DNA of 15,074 nt from Erysipelotrichaceae bacterium (GTDB lineage Bacteria; Bacillota_I; Bacilli_A; Erysipelotrichales; Erysipelotrichaceae). Below are positions 6,260 through 14,994 of this stretch, in pieces. The position numbers and the translations under genes are program-made. Position 1 is the first letter of the stretch. Each line of letters begins with the position of its first letter. The DNA lies in contig DAIDML010000295.1 of NCBI GenBank assembly GCA_027449005.1, forward strand, positions 1 through 15,074, given 5' to 3'. The notes under the pieces are model-generated. The model did not search any database and had not been told where the DNA came from. It saw nothing but the letters and a program-made list of their open reading frames with translations.

Positions 6260-7908
6260 TGGAACAGTTACATTTTTTAAATGGGGAATCTTTTAAGCGT
6301 TTAATTGAGAGTGGTGCCAATCATTTAACTAACCGTTATCAAGAGATTGATGCTCTTAATGTGTTTCCTGTGCCTGATGGTGATACCGGAACTAATATGA
6401 ATCTAACATTCACTGCCGGGGTCAGTGATGCATTAAAAGTCAATTCACAAAACATTGGTGAAGTGGCTAAATCATTATCCAAAGGTTTACTCATGGGAGC
6501 TCGTGGAAATTCAGGGGTGATTTTATCGCAAATTTTCCGTGGTTTCTTTCAAGGGGTGGATGGTTTAGATACCATTGATGCCTTTCAAATGGCTGCAGCA
6601 TTCAATAAAGGATCAGAGATTGCTTACAAAGCGGTAATGCGTCCTGTTGAAGGAACGATTTTAACTGTATTAAGAGAAGGTGCAGCCCATTCAGCAACGC
6701 GCTTAAGTGGAATGTCTAATCCTACGATTCTTGATTATATGAACTTGCTTATTGAAGAGGCTCAAAAGTCTCTTGAAAATACACCGAATCTATTGCCTGT
6801 TCTTAAAGATGTTGGAGTGGTTGATAGTGGGGGAGCAGGTCTTCTTGTTGTGTTTGAAGGCATGCATTTAGCCCTCATTGGTCAACCTGTGACTTTACTT
6901 GAAGTGAAGAGTGGTGGTGGTCATGTTCAAGCTCATTTAGAAAATGAAGAATTTGGTTATTGTACCGAATTCATTATTCGCATTGACAATGAAAAGCTAG
7001 ATGATTTCTCTGAACTTGCCCTTCGTGAATCTCTTTCAACTTTAGGTGATTCCATCGTTGTTGTTCAAGATGAGGACATTGTTAAAGTCCATATTCATAC
7101 CTTAACCCCTGGCGATGCAATGAACTTAGCGCAAAGACATGGAGAATTTGTCAAAATTAAGATTGAAAACATGCAAGAGCAACATGCTGCTTTACTCGAT
7201 GATCATGCATCTCATTCACATGCTACACCATTACCTGTTGTAGTTAAGCGTGTTCCATATGCGATTGTTGCGGTAGCAGCAGGGGATGGACTAGCACAAG
7301 CATTTAAAGATTTACGTGTTGATGCCATTATTTCAGGTGGTCAAACCATGAATCCTTCCACAGAAGACTTTGTGGCAGTCATTGAGTCCTTAAATGCAGA
7401 ACATGTCATTGTGTTACCTAACAACTCAAACATTATTCTAGCTGCTCAACAAGCTGAATCCATCATTGAAGACATCGTTGTTCATGTTCTTCCAACAAAA
7501 ACCATCCCACAAGGATTAAGTGCTTGTTTGTATTTCTCACCAGAAGCAAGTGTTGAAGACAATCTTGAAGCGATGAATGAAGCGATCACTCGTGTACAGT
7601 CCGGTTCAATTACCTATGCGATTAAAGATACAATGATTAATGGAACTGAAATCAAAGCCAATGATTATATGGCGATTCAAGAGAAGGAAATCATTCTTTC
7701 CACTCCACTACGTTTAGATGCTATTAAGCACCTTTTATCAAACATGAAACAAGAGGAAAGTGAAATCATTACCCTTGTGGTTGGTGAAGGGGTTGATGAA
7801 GCTGAGAAGGATGAGGTTATTGATTTCATCCAAAGTGATTTAAAGATTGAGGTTGAAGTTATTGAGGGTGGACAGCCTGTCTATTCCTACATTATTGGTG
7901 TAGAATAA
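6256..7908 (+). CDS. fakA: Fatty acid kinase catalytic subunit FakA (DhaL/DAK2 domain, YloV)
   Basis: FakA phosphorylates fatty acids presented by a FakB (DegV-family) carrier, making acyl-phosphates for phospholipid synthesis from exogenous fatty acids. The 550 residues match the family (about 550). The N-terminal DhaL ATP-binding domain shows NVFPVPDGDTGTNM (35-48, Mg-binding Asp41 and Asp43), MGARGNSGVILSQIFRG (80-96) and VGVVDSGGAG (186-195). The middle part contains KVHIHT, and the C-terminal domain is of DegV-like type (about 330-550, VAVAAGDGLAQAF, SGGQTMNPS). Tandem ATGs at 6256 and 6259 are possible; GAAGG (6244-6248) is spaced 7 bases from the first. The FakB partner is not in the window. 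A terminator-like hairpin starts at the stop codon. Confidence 0.94.
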   Translation: MMEQLHFLNGESFKRLIESGANHLTNRYQEIDALNVFPVPDGDTGTNMNLTFTAGVSDALKVNSQNIGEVAKSLSKGLLMGARGNSGVILSQIFRGFFQGVDGLDTIDAFQMAAAFNKGSEIAYKAVMRPVEGTILTVLREGAAHSATRLSGMSNPTILDYMNLLIEEAQKSLENTPNLLPVLKDVGVVDSGGAGLLVVFEGMHLALIGQPVTLLEVKSGGGHVQAHLENEEFGYCTEFIIRIDNEKLDDFSELALRESLSTLGDSIVVVQDEDIVKVHIHTLTPGDAMNLAQRHGEFVKIKIENMQEQHAALLDDHASHSHATPLPVVVKRVPYAIVAVAAGDGLAQAFKDLRVDAIISGGQTMNPSTEDFVAVIESLNAEHVIVLPNNSNIILAAQQAESIIEDIVVHVLPTKTIPQGLSACLYFSPEASVEDNLEAMNEAITRVQSGSITYAIKDTMINGTEIKANDYMAIQEKEIILSTPLRLDAIKHLLSNMKQEESEIITLVVGEGVDEAEKDEVIDFIQSDLKIEVEVIEGGQPVYSYIIGVE

Positions 7909-7929
7909 AAGGGAGTTTCTCCCTTTTTT
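7907..7929 (+). terminator. Terminator-like hairpin between fakA and recG
   Basis: AAAAGGGAG (7907-7915) and CTCCCTTTT (7919-7927) form a 9-bp stem with a TTT loop, beginning within the fakA TAA stop. A run of six T (7924-7929) forms the 3' side, so with a shorter GC-rich stem (AGGGAG/CTCCCT) five T follow. It is a plausible intrinsic terminator or attenuator. The recG ATG lies at 7933, three bases after the T run, so any transcript reaching recG from upstream must pass it. Efficiency cannot be judged from sequence. Confidence 0.7.
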
Positions 7930-7932
7930 AAT

Positions 7933-9903
7933 ATGACACTAACAAAGAACCAAATGGACATTTTAAAGAAATATGAATGCGCAACACTTTGCGATTTTTT
8001 GAGTGTTTATCCTTTAAGATATGATATTTATGAGTTGAGTGATGAGACGCATTTAGTGGATGGTCAATCAGTGATCCTTGAAGGTTACATCACCTCCTCG
8101 TTAAAATCAGTTCACTATGCAAAAAATAAATCAGTAACCCATTTTACTTTTGATGCAATGAAGTCGTATCGTGTTTCCATCTTTAATCGACACTATTTAA
8201 AAGCTCCTCAAGATCCATTAAGAAAAGTGACGTTGATTGGAAAATACAAACATCCCAATCAAGTGATTGCTTCTACACTTTATTATCAACCCTTAGTAGA
8301 ATTGGGTAGTATTCATCCCATTTATCCATTAAAAGATAAAACACCATTAAGAAGCATTAAATCAATGATCGCTAAAGCTTTGTCAGTGTGTCAAAACTAC
8401 AATCATGATCCATTACCAATTGATGTCATTCAATCGTATCAATTAATGAATCAAGCGGAAGCGATGAAAAACATTCATCAACCAGAATCGTTGCAAGAAT
8501 TAATGAAAGCCATACTTCGATTCAAAGTCAGTGAATTCCTAGAATATCACATTCAAATTCAAAACAATCGACTCAGAGTGGTTCATTCAAAGCAACAACG
8601 TCATTTATCTTCTGATTCAATAACACCTATCATTCAATCTTTACCTTATACATTAACACTGGATCAACAAGACGCATTACATACTCTTTTTCATGATTCC
8701 AATCAACCTGTGACTGCTTCAGCATTACTTCAAGGTGATGTAGGATCAGGAAAGACCGTGGTTGCCTTGTGTTTAGCTTATGCCTATATTCATGCAGGTT
8801 TTAGTGTTGCGCTCATGGTGCCTACAGAAGTGTTAGCATATCAACACTTTGAAACGGCAGTTAAAACATTGAATGGTCTAAAAGATAACATCTTTATCTT
8901 AACGTCTTCTACCAAACCTAGTGAGCGAAAAATCATGCTTGAGTATATCAAATCACAGCCTAGTCTGGTGATAGGTACCCATGCCTTGTTTTCAGATGAT
9001 GTTCACTACAATCGCTTAGGATTAGTTATCATTGATGAACAACATCGTTTTGGGGTTGCACAGAGAATGAGATTAATCCAAAAGGGAATAGATGTGGATG
9101 TCCTAAGCATGAGTGCAACACCCATTCCTCGAACACTGGCTTCTGTGTTATTCGCGGACATGAATGTGGTAACGTTACAGAATAAACCTCTGAATCGAGG
9201 AAGTGTTCAAACTCACGTTATTGAAGGTAATAGTTTCACTACTGTTCTAGATGATATTTTAGAAACAATTCAGCGAAAAGAGCAAGTCTATGTTATTACT
9301 TCATTGATTGAAGATGATGGTGAATCTCGTAGTGCCATGAGTGTTTACGCTAATCTTAAAAAAGCATTTGGAAAGCAATTTGAGATTGGATTACTTCATG
9401 GTAAAATGAAAAATGAAGAGAAAAACAAAGTGTTGAATGCCTTTACTTCCAATAAAATAGCCATGCTTGTGTCTACCAGTGTGGTTGAGGTTGGTGTGGA
9501 TGTCCCTAATGCGACTCGAATGATCATTTATGATGCTCATCGTTTTGGTTTAAGTTCGCTTCATCAATTAAGAGGTCGAATTGGAAGAAGTGAGAAATCA
9601 AGTATTTGTTATTTGATTAATCCTAGTCAAGATCCGTTATCTTTTCAAAGACTTCAAGTCTTAGTGGATAGTCATGATGGTTTTGAAATTGCATCTCAAG
9701 ATTTAAAACTTCGTGGACCTGGAGATTTAATTGGACTAAAACAGTCGGGTTTACCCTCCTTTCAGTTTGCGAACATCATTTCTGATTATGATTTACTCAT
9801 TAAAACCAAGCAAACAGCATTAGAATTACTACAAAGTCAAAGCAAACAGCATCAAGAATACATCACACAAGTGATTGAACAAAGTCTTAAAGGTATTGAT
9901 TAG
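7933..9903 (+). CDS. recG: ATP-dependent DNA helicase RecG
   Basis: RecG is a superfamily 2 dsDNA translocase that regresses stalled forks and processes R-loops and D-loops. The protein is 656 residues, slightly shorter than the usual 680-690. An N-terminal wedge/OB region (about 1-235) precedes motif I GDVGSGKT (268-275), motif II DEQHRFG (368-374) and motif III SATPIPRT (394-401). The C-terminal helicase domain has VSTSVVEVGVDVPNATRM, HQLRGRIGRSEKS and the RecG-typical DLKLRGPGDLIGLKQSGLP. No in-frame start exists upstream of 7933 because TAA at 7906 intervenes. ATG 7954 is an alternative. Neither has a good ribosome binding site: the only G-rich stretch, GGGAG 7911-7915, is 17 bases away and inside the hairpin. 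rnc follows after 8 bases, so they probably form one unit. Confidence 0.95.
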   Translation: MTLTKNQMDILKKYECATLCDFLSVYPLRYDIYELSDETHLVDGQSVILEGYITSSLKSVHYAKNKSVTHFTFDAMKSYRVSIFNRHYLKAPQDPLRKVTLIGKYKHPNQVIASTLYYQPLVELGSIHPIYPLKDKTPLRSIKSMIAKALSVCQNYNHDPLPIDVIQSYQLMNQAEAMKNIHQPESLQELMKAILRFKVSEFLEYHIQIQNNRLRVVHSKQQRHLSSDSITPIIQSLPYTLTLDQQDALHTLFHDSNQPVTASALLQGDVGSGKTVVALCLAYAYIHAGFSVALMVPTEVLAYQHFETAVKTLNGLKDNIFILTSSTKPSERKIMLEYIKSQPSLVIGTHALFSDDVHYNRLGLVIIDEQHRFGVAQRMRLIQKGIDVDVLSMSATPIPRTLASVLFADMNVVTLQNKPLNRGSVQTHVIEGNSFTTVLDDILETIQRKEQVYVITSLIEDDGESRSAMSVYANLKKAFGKQFEIGLLHGKMKNEEKNKVLNAFTSNKIAMLVSTSVVEVGVDVPNATRMIIYDAHRFGLSSLHQLRGRIGRSEKSSICYLINPSQDPLSFQRLQVLVDSHDGFEIASQDLKLRGPGDLIGLKQSGLPSFQFANIISDYDLLIKTKQTALELLQSQSKQHQEYITQVIEQSLKGID

Positions 9904-9911
9904 GAGGAACC

Positions 9912-10595
9912 ATGTCAACGTTAATTGAATTTCTTAACAACAAAGGATTAATCATCGATCGATTGGATGTCATTGAAGAGGCTTTTACGCATACATCCTT
10001 TGTTAATGAAAACAAACATGTGAATGCGGATAATGAGCGTTTAGAGCTCTTAGGGGATGCGGTGCTTCAACTGTATGTAAGTGACTTGTTGTTTCACTAT
10101 AAACCTATGCTAACGGAAGGTGAAATGACCTCATTTCGTGCAAGACTGGTTAATGAGAAGTCATTAGCTTCAATCACTCGTCGTTGTGAGCTCTTTAGTT
10201 TCCTTAAATTGGGAGTAGGGGAAGAAAAAACGGGTGGAAGGAATCGTGATTCATTGCTTGCCGATGTATTTGAAGCATTCATTGCCGCCCTTTATCTTCA
10301 AAAAGATCAAAGCAATGTCAAACGATTTTTAGATCCTCTTCTTTTACCAGAGTTCAAAGCGTTACTTGATCAAGAACATGATGACTATAAAACACGCTTA
10401 CAAGAGTATGTTCAATCAGACACCCGTAAGACTGTGGTTTATGAAGTGGTGAAGAGCAGTGGGCCTTCCAATGCACCCACTTTTGAAGTGGTTGTTAAGT
10501 TGGATGATCTTATCCTAGGTAAGGGAAAAGGGTCAAGTAAAAAACAAGCTGAACAGAATGCGGCTAAAGATGCTTTTAGTAAACTTGTGAGATAA
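9912..10595 (+). CDS. rnc: Ribonuclease III
   Basis: RNase III cleaves double-stranded RNA, including the rRNA precursor stems and structured mRNAs. The 227-residue protein has the nuclease domain (about 1-150) with signature NERLELLGD (41-49, carrying conserved Glu42, Glu45 and Asp49) and the second acidic cluster DVFEAF (Asp118, Glu121). It ends in a dsRNA-binding domain (about 158-226, DYKTRLQEYVQ..., GKGSSKKQAEQNAAKDAF). The ribosome binding site is strong (GGAGG 9903-9907, the first G being the last base of the recG stop), with ATG five bases later. In Bacillus the fapR-plsX-fabD-fabG-acp block separates recG from rnc, and smc and ftsY follow; all are missing here and polC comes next. 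Confidence 0.96.
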   Translation: MSTLIEFLNNKGLIIDRLDVIEEAFTHTSFVNENKHVNADNERLELLGDAVLQLYVSDLLFHYKPMLTEGEMTSFRARLVNEKSLASITRRCELFSFLKLGVGEEKTGGRNRDSLLADVFEAFIAALYLQKDQSNVKRFLDPLLLPEFKALLDQEHDDYKTRLQEYVQSDTRKTVVYEVVKSSGPSNAPTFEVVVKLDDLILGKGKGSSKKQAEQNAAKDAFSKLVR

Positions 10596-10608
10596 ATAAA
10601 GTCAAGTC

Positions 10609-10637
10609 TTTTTATCAATGGATAATTTCATTATGAT
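10609..10637 (+). promoter_or_regulatory. Weak candidate promoter for polC
   Basis: TATGAT (10632-10637) is a good -10, and the -35 at 17-bp spacing is TTTTTA (10609-10614), only a half match. Transcription would start near 10644, leaving a leader of about 11 bases with AAGAGG (10644-10649) five bases before the ATG. That is short, so the promoter is tentative. No terminator hairpin is visible in the 59 bases between rnc and polC, so readthrough from rnc is equally possible. Confidence 0.3.
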
Positions 10638-10654
10638 AAGGCTAAGAGGTTATT

Positions 10655-13600
10655 ATGCATCACTCCATTTTAGATTCTTTGAATATTCAACGTATCCTTA
10701 TCAGTAAGCAAAATCAGTCTCTGATTCTTTTTTGTGACTTTCCAGATTTCATTGATTTTGATACCTTCCTTAGCGCAAGTGAACGATTTAAGTCAACATA
10801 CCATGGTAAAATTCAGTTCATGAACAAGACTAAGACGCAACATTATACTTTAAAAGACATTACTCCATACATTCATCACTATTTCAGTGAAAATCATTCC
10901 ATCAAACCTTTCATTACATTAGATAAGTATCAAGTTCAATTGCTTGTGGATGATTCCATGCAGTTAGGGGAGTTACAATCAGGAAGTGTTCAATGCGAAC
11001 TCTTTTTACAGCGTTTAGGTTTTGACGTGTCCATTCACATCAATGAAAGTAAATTTAAACATGCTGATCCTGATGTTGTGATTAAACCGACTCAAAATAA
11101 ACCTGTCTTATCTGCAATTGAAAAGACAACGTATCGTCGTGTTAAAAAAGAAGAGAAAATGACACCCATTCAAGACATTCATGAAGGCATGAATGATGTT
11201 TGGATTGAAGGAGAAGTGATATCAATTGAATCACGATTCTTTGCATCATCCAATCAAACTTTAATGACGCTTCTTATTACAGACTTTACAGATGCCTTAT
11301 TTTGCAAGATATTCCTCAAAGAAAATGAATTCTTAAGTGTTAAAGTTAAACAATGGGTTCAGGTTAAGGGCAAAATTGTGGTGGATCGATTTAAAAATGA
11401 AACGATGATCATGGTGGATTCGATTGATCTCATTGAAAAAGATTATCCTATCGATCTTCATGAACATAAACGTGTGGAACTTCAAACTCACACCAAAATG
11501 TCTGAAATGGATGGTGTGTGTGATGTTGCAGCGTTAGTTCAACGTGCATTTGATTGTAAACACACTGCATTGGCCATCACCGATCACAATTCCGTTCAAG
11601 CCTTTCCTAAGGCTGAAGCCAAAGCTAAAGCACTAAGAAAGGCTACCGGTCAACCTTTTAAACTTCTTTATGGAGTTGAATTAAACATGGTTGATGCACA
11701 CCCAACCATTGTCACTAACCCTAAGGATCAGCTTTTAGAAGAAGCAACCTATGTGATTTTTGACTTAGAAACGACAGGTTTATCCTCAGATTATGATGAA
11801 ATCATTGAAATTGGAGCTATTAAAGTTGTCCAGCATCAAATCATTGATTCTTATCATACACTTGTCAAACCTAGTTCAATCATCAATGATTTCATTACTT
11901 CAAAAACAAACATCACCCAAGCTATGGTGGAACATTCACCGCAAATTAATGATGTTTTACCTCATTTCTTATCCTTTATTCAAGGCAGTGTATTGGTTGC
12001 ACACAATGCATCCTTTGATGTGGGATTCATTAGGGAAAATGCCAAACGTCTTAAATTGTCTTTCCCTGATGTTACTGTGATTGATACGCTTGAACTTTCT
12101 CGAGTGTTATTGAGTCAAAGAAAATCATTCAGATTAGGTAAAGTGGCTCGATACTTTAATATTGCTTACGATGAAGAAGTAGCTCACAGAGCTGATTATG
12201 ATGTTAAGATTACGCATCAAGTCTTTCAAAATCTTTGTCGCTTGTTGAATCAAGAGGGAATCTATACTACGACTCAATTGGCTTCTTTTGACAGTGAAGA
12301 TTCCTTTAAGGTTCGTTCTAAGTCACATGTCAATGTGTTTGCTAAAAATCAAGATGGTCTTAAACATTTATATGAATTGGTTTCACTAGCGCATACCGAA
12401 CGCTTAGCTTTCTTTAAGAAATCAGCAGCAAAAAAAGACAATGATGAATTCTTAGCTGAACCACGAATTTTAAAATCAGACATAGAAGTAAGACGTGAGC
12501 ATTTACTCATTGGAGCTTCGTGTGTTAATAATGAACTTTTTGAATTGGCTGCGAACAAAAGCATCGATGAACTTAAAACTGCCATGGCGTTCTATGATTT
12601 CATTGAAATTCAACCGTTAGATCATTACCAGCATCTTATCATTACACATTCTATTGCTAATCAAGATCGACTTAAAGCCATCTTACGTAAAATGATTGAT
12701 GTTGCGAAATCGCTTAATAAAATCATTGCTGCTTCCAATGATGTGCACTATGTCTTTCCTAATGAAAAGATTTATCGTGACATATTAGTCTCTTCTATGG
12801 GTATAGGTGGGGTTAGACATCCCTTGTACTTATATGATCATAATGAGCGTAATGCTTATACGACTCCGCAACAACACTATAAAACGACTCAAGAAATGCT
12901 TGATGATTTCGCATGGCTTGGTCCTGAGATGGCTTATGATTTGGTTGTCAAAAACACCCATCGTATTAAAGAAATGATTGATGATGTTGTGATTATTCCT
13001 TCAAAACTCTTTACACCTAAGATTGAAAATGCGGATGAAAACCTAAAATCACTTATTTTAAATCGACTCCATGAATTGTATGGTCCAACACCTTCGGCTT
13101 TCATTACTCAACGCATGGACAAGGAATATGAAGCGATAACATCCAATGGATTTGGAGTCATTTACTATATTGCGCATTTGCTTGTGAAAAAATCACTTGA
13201 TGATGGGTATATGGTAGGATCACGAGGTTCAGTTGGTTCTTCATTTGTGGCTTTCTTAGCCAATATCACTGAAGTGAATCCTCTTCCTGCTCATTATCGT
13301 TGTGAACATTGCTATCATGTTGAGTTTAGAGAAGAGGTCGGAAGTGGGTTTGATTTAGAAAACAAGCAATGCGCTTGTGGACATCCTTATACAGTTGATG
13401 GTCAAGACATTCCTTTTGAGACGTTTTTGGGCTTTGAAGGGGATAAAGTACCTGATATCGATTTAAACTTCTCTAATCATTATCAAGAATATGCTCATGC
13501 ATACACTAAAACATTGTTTGGAGAGAAGAATGTGGTACGAGCAGGAACCATAGGAACACTCGCAAACAAAACAGCGTATGGTTATGCGAAAGGTTATGGA

Positions 13601-14902
13601 GAAGATCATCACTTTTCATTGGACACTAAAGATGCTAAGTATTCATGGCTTGCGAGTGGAGTAGAAGGAGTGAAACGGACCACAGGACAACATCCTGGTG
13701 GTATCATTGTCATTCCTGATGAGAACAGTGTTTATGAGTTTACCCCAGTACAGTATCCAGCCAATAATCCAGATTCACCTTGGAAAACAACCCATTTTGA
13801 ATTTGCTGATATACACGACAATTTACTAAAACTAGACATACTAGGCCATCTTGATCCTAGTGCGATGAAACTGCTTGAAGAGGTAAGTGGAGTAGATCCT
13901 AAAACAATTCCACTCAATGATCCTTTGGTCATGAGTCTCTTCTCATCCAATGAAGCATTACACTTGGATAAACGTTATCCTTTTGATCCTACTGGAGCTG
14001 TAGGATTACCAGAGTTTGGAACATCCTTTGTGAGAGAAATGCTACGTGTCACACAACCTAGGAATTTTTCTGACTTGGTTCGTATTTCAGGTTTATCACA
14101 TGGAACGGATGTGTGGTTAAACAATGCGAAAGACTTAGTCATGAGTGGTAAAACACTCAGTGATGTCATTGGATGTCGTGATGACATTATGGTCACTCTC
14201 ATTCATCAAGGTTTACCAATGAAAATTGCTTTTGATATCATGGAGAGTGTGCGTAAAGGGAAGGGACTTAAAAAAGAATGGATTGAAATCATGAAGCAAC
14301 ATGGGGTTGATGATTGGTACATTGATTCATGTCAAAAGATTAAGTACATGTTCCCTAAAGCCCATGCGGTTGCGTATGTCCTTATGGCTGTGCGTGTTGC
14401 ATACTATAAGCTGTATCACCCGCTAGATTACTACATTTCATTCTTATCATTGCGTGCTAATGCCTATGATATTGATGCTATGATTGGTGGACCTCAGAAG
14501 ATACTGGAACGACTTAACCATATTCAACAGCGCTTGAATGACAACACTCAAAAGTCACAAGTTACCAATAAAGAACGTGAACTCATCACTTCATTGGAAG
14601 TCGCATTAGAGATGTGTTTACGTGGTTATCGCTTCTCAAATATAAGTCTAAAACATTCACACTCGGCTAACTTCATTAAAGATCCTAATGATCCTAAAGC
14701 TTTAATTCCACCGTTTGTGGTATTAGAAGGGTTAGGGGAAAACGTGGGTCGTTCCATCATGGAAGCACGTGAACAGGCAGATTTCTTATCTAAAGAAGAC
14801 TTGCAGTCAAGAACCCAACTCAATACGAATCACATTAAGCGTTTGGATGAACTGAAAGTGCTTCAAGGACTTCAAGAATCCATCCAAGCAAGTTTATTTT
14901 AA
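10655..14902 (+). CDS. polC: DNA polymerase III alpha subunit, Gram-positive type (PolC)
   Basis: PolC is the replicative polymerase of low-G+C Gram-positives. The 1415 residues compare with about 1437 in Bacillus. Domains in order: N-terminal region (1-175), OB fold (about 180-265, VWIEGEVISIE), PHP first part (273-350) and an inserted DnaQ-type exonuclease with all acidic residues (Asp370 and Glu372 in DLETTG, Asp455 in NASFD, His511 and Asp516). PHP resumes, then the polymerase core with GSRGSVGSS, a zinc site (Cys883, Cys886, Cys906, Cys908), catalytic Asp934/Asp936 in PDIDLNF and Asp1061 in KLDILG. The last five residues QASLF fit the beta-clamp-binding consensus. Oddities: the first PHP metal motif HxH reads QTH (Gln277), and the second zinc pair is CxC, not CxxC. 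ATG 10655 has AAGAGG five bases upstream. rimP follows, as in many Firmicutes. Confidence 0.97.
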   Translation: MHHSILDSLNIQRILISKQNQSLILFCDFPDFIDFDTFLSASERFKSTYHGKIQFMNKTKTQHYTLKDITPYIHHYFSENHSIKPFITLDKYQVQLLVDDSMQLGELQSGSVQCELFLQRLGFDVSIHINESKFKHADPDVVIKPTQNKPVLSAIEKTTYRRVKKEEKMTPIQDIHEGMNDVWIEGEVISIESRFFASSNQTLMTLLITDFTDALFCKIFLKENEFLSVKVKQWVQVKGKIVVDRFKNETMIMVDSIDLIEKDYPIDLHEHKRVELQTHTKMSEMDGVCDVAALVQRAFDCKHTALAITDHNSVQAFPKAEAKAKALRKATGQPFKLLYGVELNMVDAHPTIVTNPKDQLLEEATYVIFDLETTGLSSDYDEIIEIGAIKVVQHQIIDSYHTLVKPSSIINDFITSKTNITQAMVEHSPQINDVLPHFLSFIQGSVLVAHNASFDVGFIRENAKRLKLSFPDVTVIDTLELSRVLLSQRKSFRLGKVARYFNIAYDEEVAHRADYDVKITHQVFQNLCRLLNQEGIYTTTQLASFDSEDSFKVRSKSHVNVFAKNQDGLKHLYELVSLAHTERLAFFKKSAAKKDNDEFLAEPRILKSDIEVRREHLLIGASCVNNELFELAANKSIDELKTAMAFYDFIEIQPLDHYQHLIITHSIANQDRLKAILRKMIDVAKSLNKIIAASNDVHYVFPNEKIYRDILVSSMGIGGVRHPLYLYDHNERNAYTTPQQHYKTTQEMLDDFAWLGPEMAYDLVVKNTHRIKEMIDDVVIIPSKLFTPKIENADENLKSLILNRLHELYGPTPSAFITQRMDKEYEAITSNGFGVIYYIAHLLVKKSLDDGYMVGSRGSVGSSFVAFLANITEVNPLPAHYRCEHCYHVEFREEVGSGFDLENKQCACGHPYTVDGQDIPFETFLGFEGDKVPDIDLNFSNHYQEYAHAYTKTLFGEKNVVRAGTIGTLANKTAYGYAKGYGEDHHFSLDTKDAKYSWLASGVEGVKRTTGQHPGGIIVIPDENSVYEFTPVQYPANNPDSPWKTTHFEFADIHDNLLKLDILGHLDPSAMKLLEEVSGVDPKTIPLNDPLVMSLFSSNEALHLDKRYPFDPTGAVGLPEFGTSFVREMLRVTQPRNFSDLVRISGLSHGTDVWLNNAKDLVMSGKTLSDVIGCRDDIMVTLIHQGLPMKIAFDIMESVRKGKGLKKEWIEIMKQHGVDDWYIDSCQKIKYMFPKAHAVAYVLMAVRVAYYKLYHPLDYYISFLSLRANAYDIDAMIGGPQKILERLNHIQQRLNDNTQKSQVTNKERELITSLEVALEMCLRGYRFSNISLKHSHSANFIKDPNDPKALIPPFVVLEGLGENVGRSIMEAREQADFLSKEDLQSRTQLNTNHIKRLDELKVLQGLQESIQASLF

Positions 14903-14905
14903 TAT

Positions 14906-14934
14906 TTGCATTATTATTTTGACTCATGTATAAT
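14906..14934 (+). promoter_or_regulatory. Promoter for rimP
   Basis: TATAAT (14929-14934) is perfect, and TTGCAT (14906-14911) lies exactly 17 bp upstream. A TTGACT at 14919 is too close to serve as its -35. The region is AT-rich and immediately follows the polC stop. Predicted transcription starts at about 14941, just four bases before a strong hairpin. This would give rimP, and probably the nusA genes that normally follow it, a promoter separate from polC. Confidence 0.6.
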
Positions 14935-14944
14935 AAAATTACTC

Positions 14945-14967
14945 AAGGAGTGGCCATGCCACTCCTT
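14945..14967 (+). promoter_or_regulatory. 10-bp inverted repeat / leader hairpin burying a ribosome binding site and ATG upstream of rimP
   Basis: AAGGAGTGGC (14945-14954) and GCCACTCCTT (14958-14967) are exact complements around a CAT spacer. As RNA this is a stable stem at the very 5' end of the predicted rimP message. The left arm carries a consensus AAGGAG (14945-14950), and an ATG (14956-14958) sits five bases later at the loop, in frame with rimP. As DNA it is a 23-bp palindrome just downstream of the promoter, which could be an operator. The downstream bases (CGTGTTTGTATAAGG) have no proper T run, so a polC terminator is a poorer reading. Confidence 0.65.
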
Positions 14968-14994
14968 CGTGTTTGTATAAGGAGGACTCACTGG

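Noticed and set aside
11793..12080. Overlapping frame of 95 codons inside the polC exonuclease region
   Set aside because: It lies wholly within PolC's conserved exonuclease domain in another frame and has no recognisable protein features.
14919..14934. TTGACT close to TATAAT before rimP as a -35/-10 pair
   Set aside because: Only four bases separate them. The TTGCAT at 14906, spaced 17 bp, is the workable -35.
14945..14967. Hairpin after polC as an intrinsic terminator
   Set aside because: There is no T run after the stem, and a promoter lies between it and the polC stop, so a leader structure or operator fits better.
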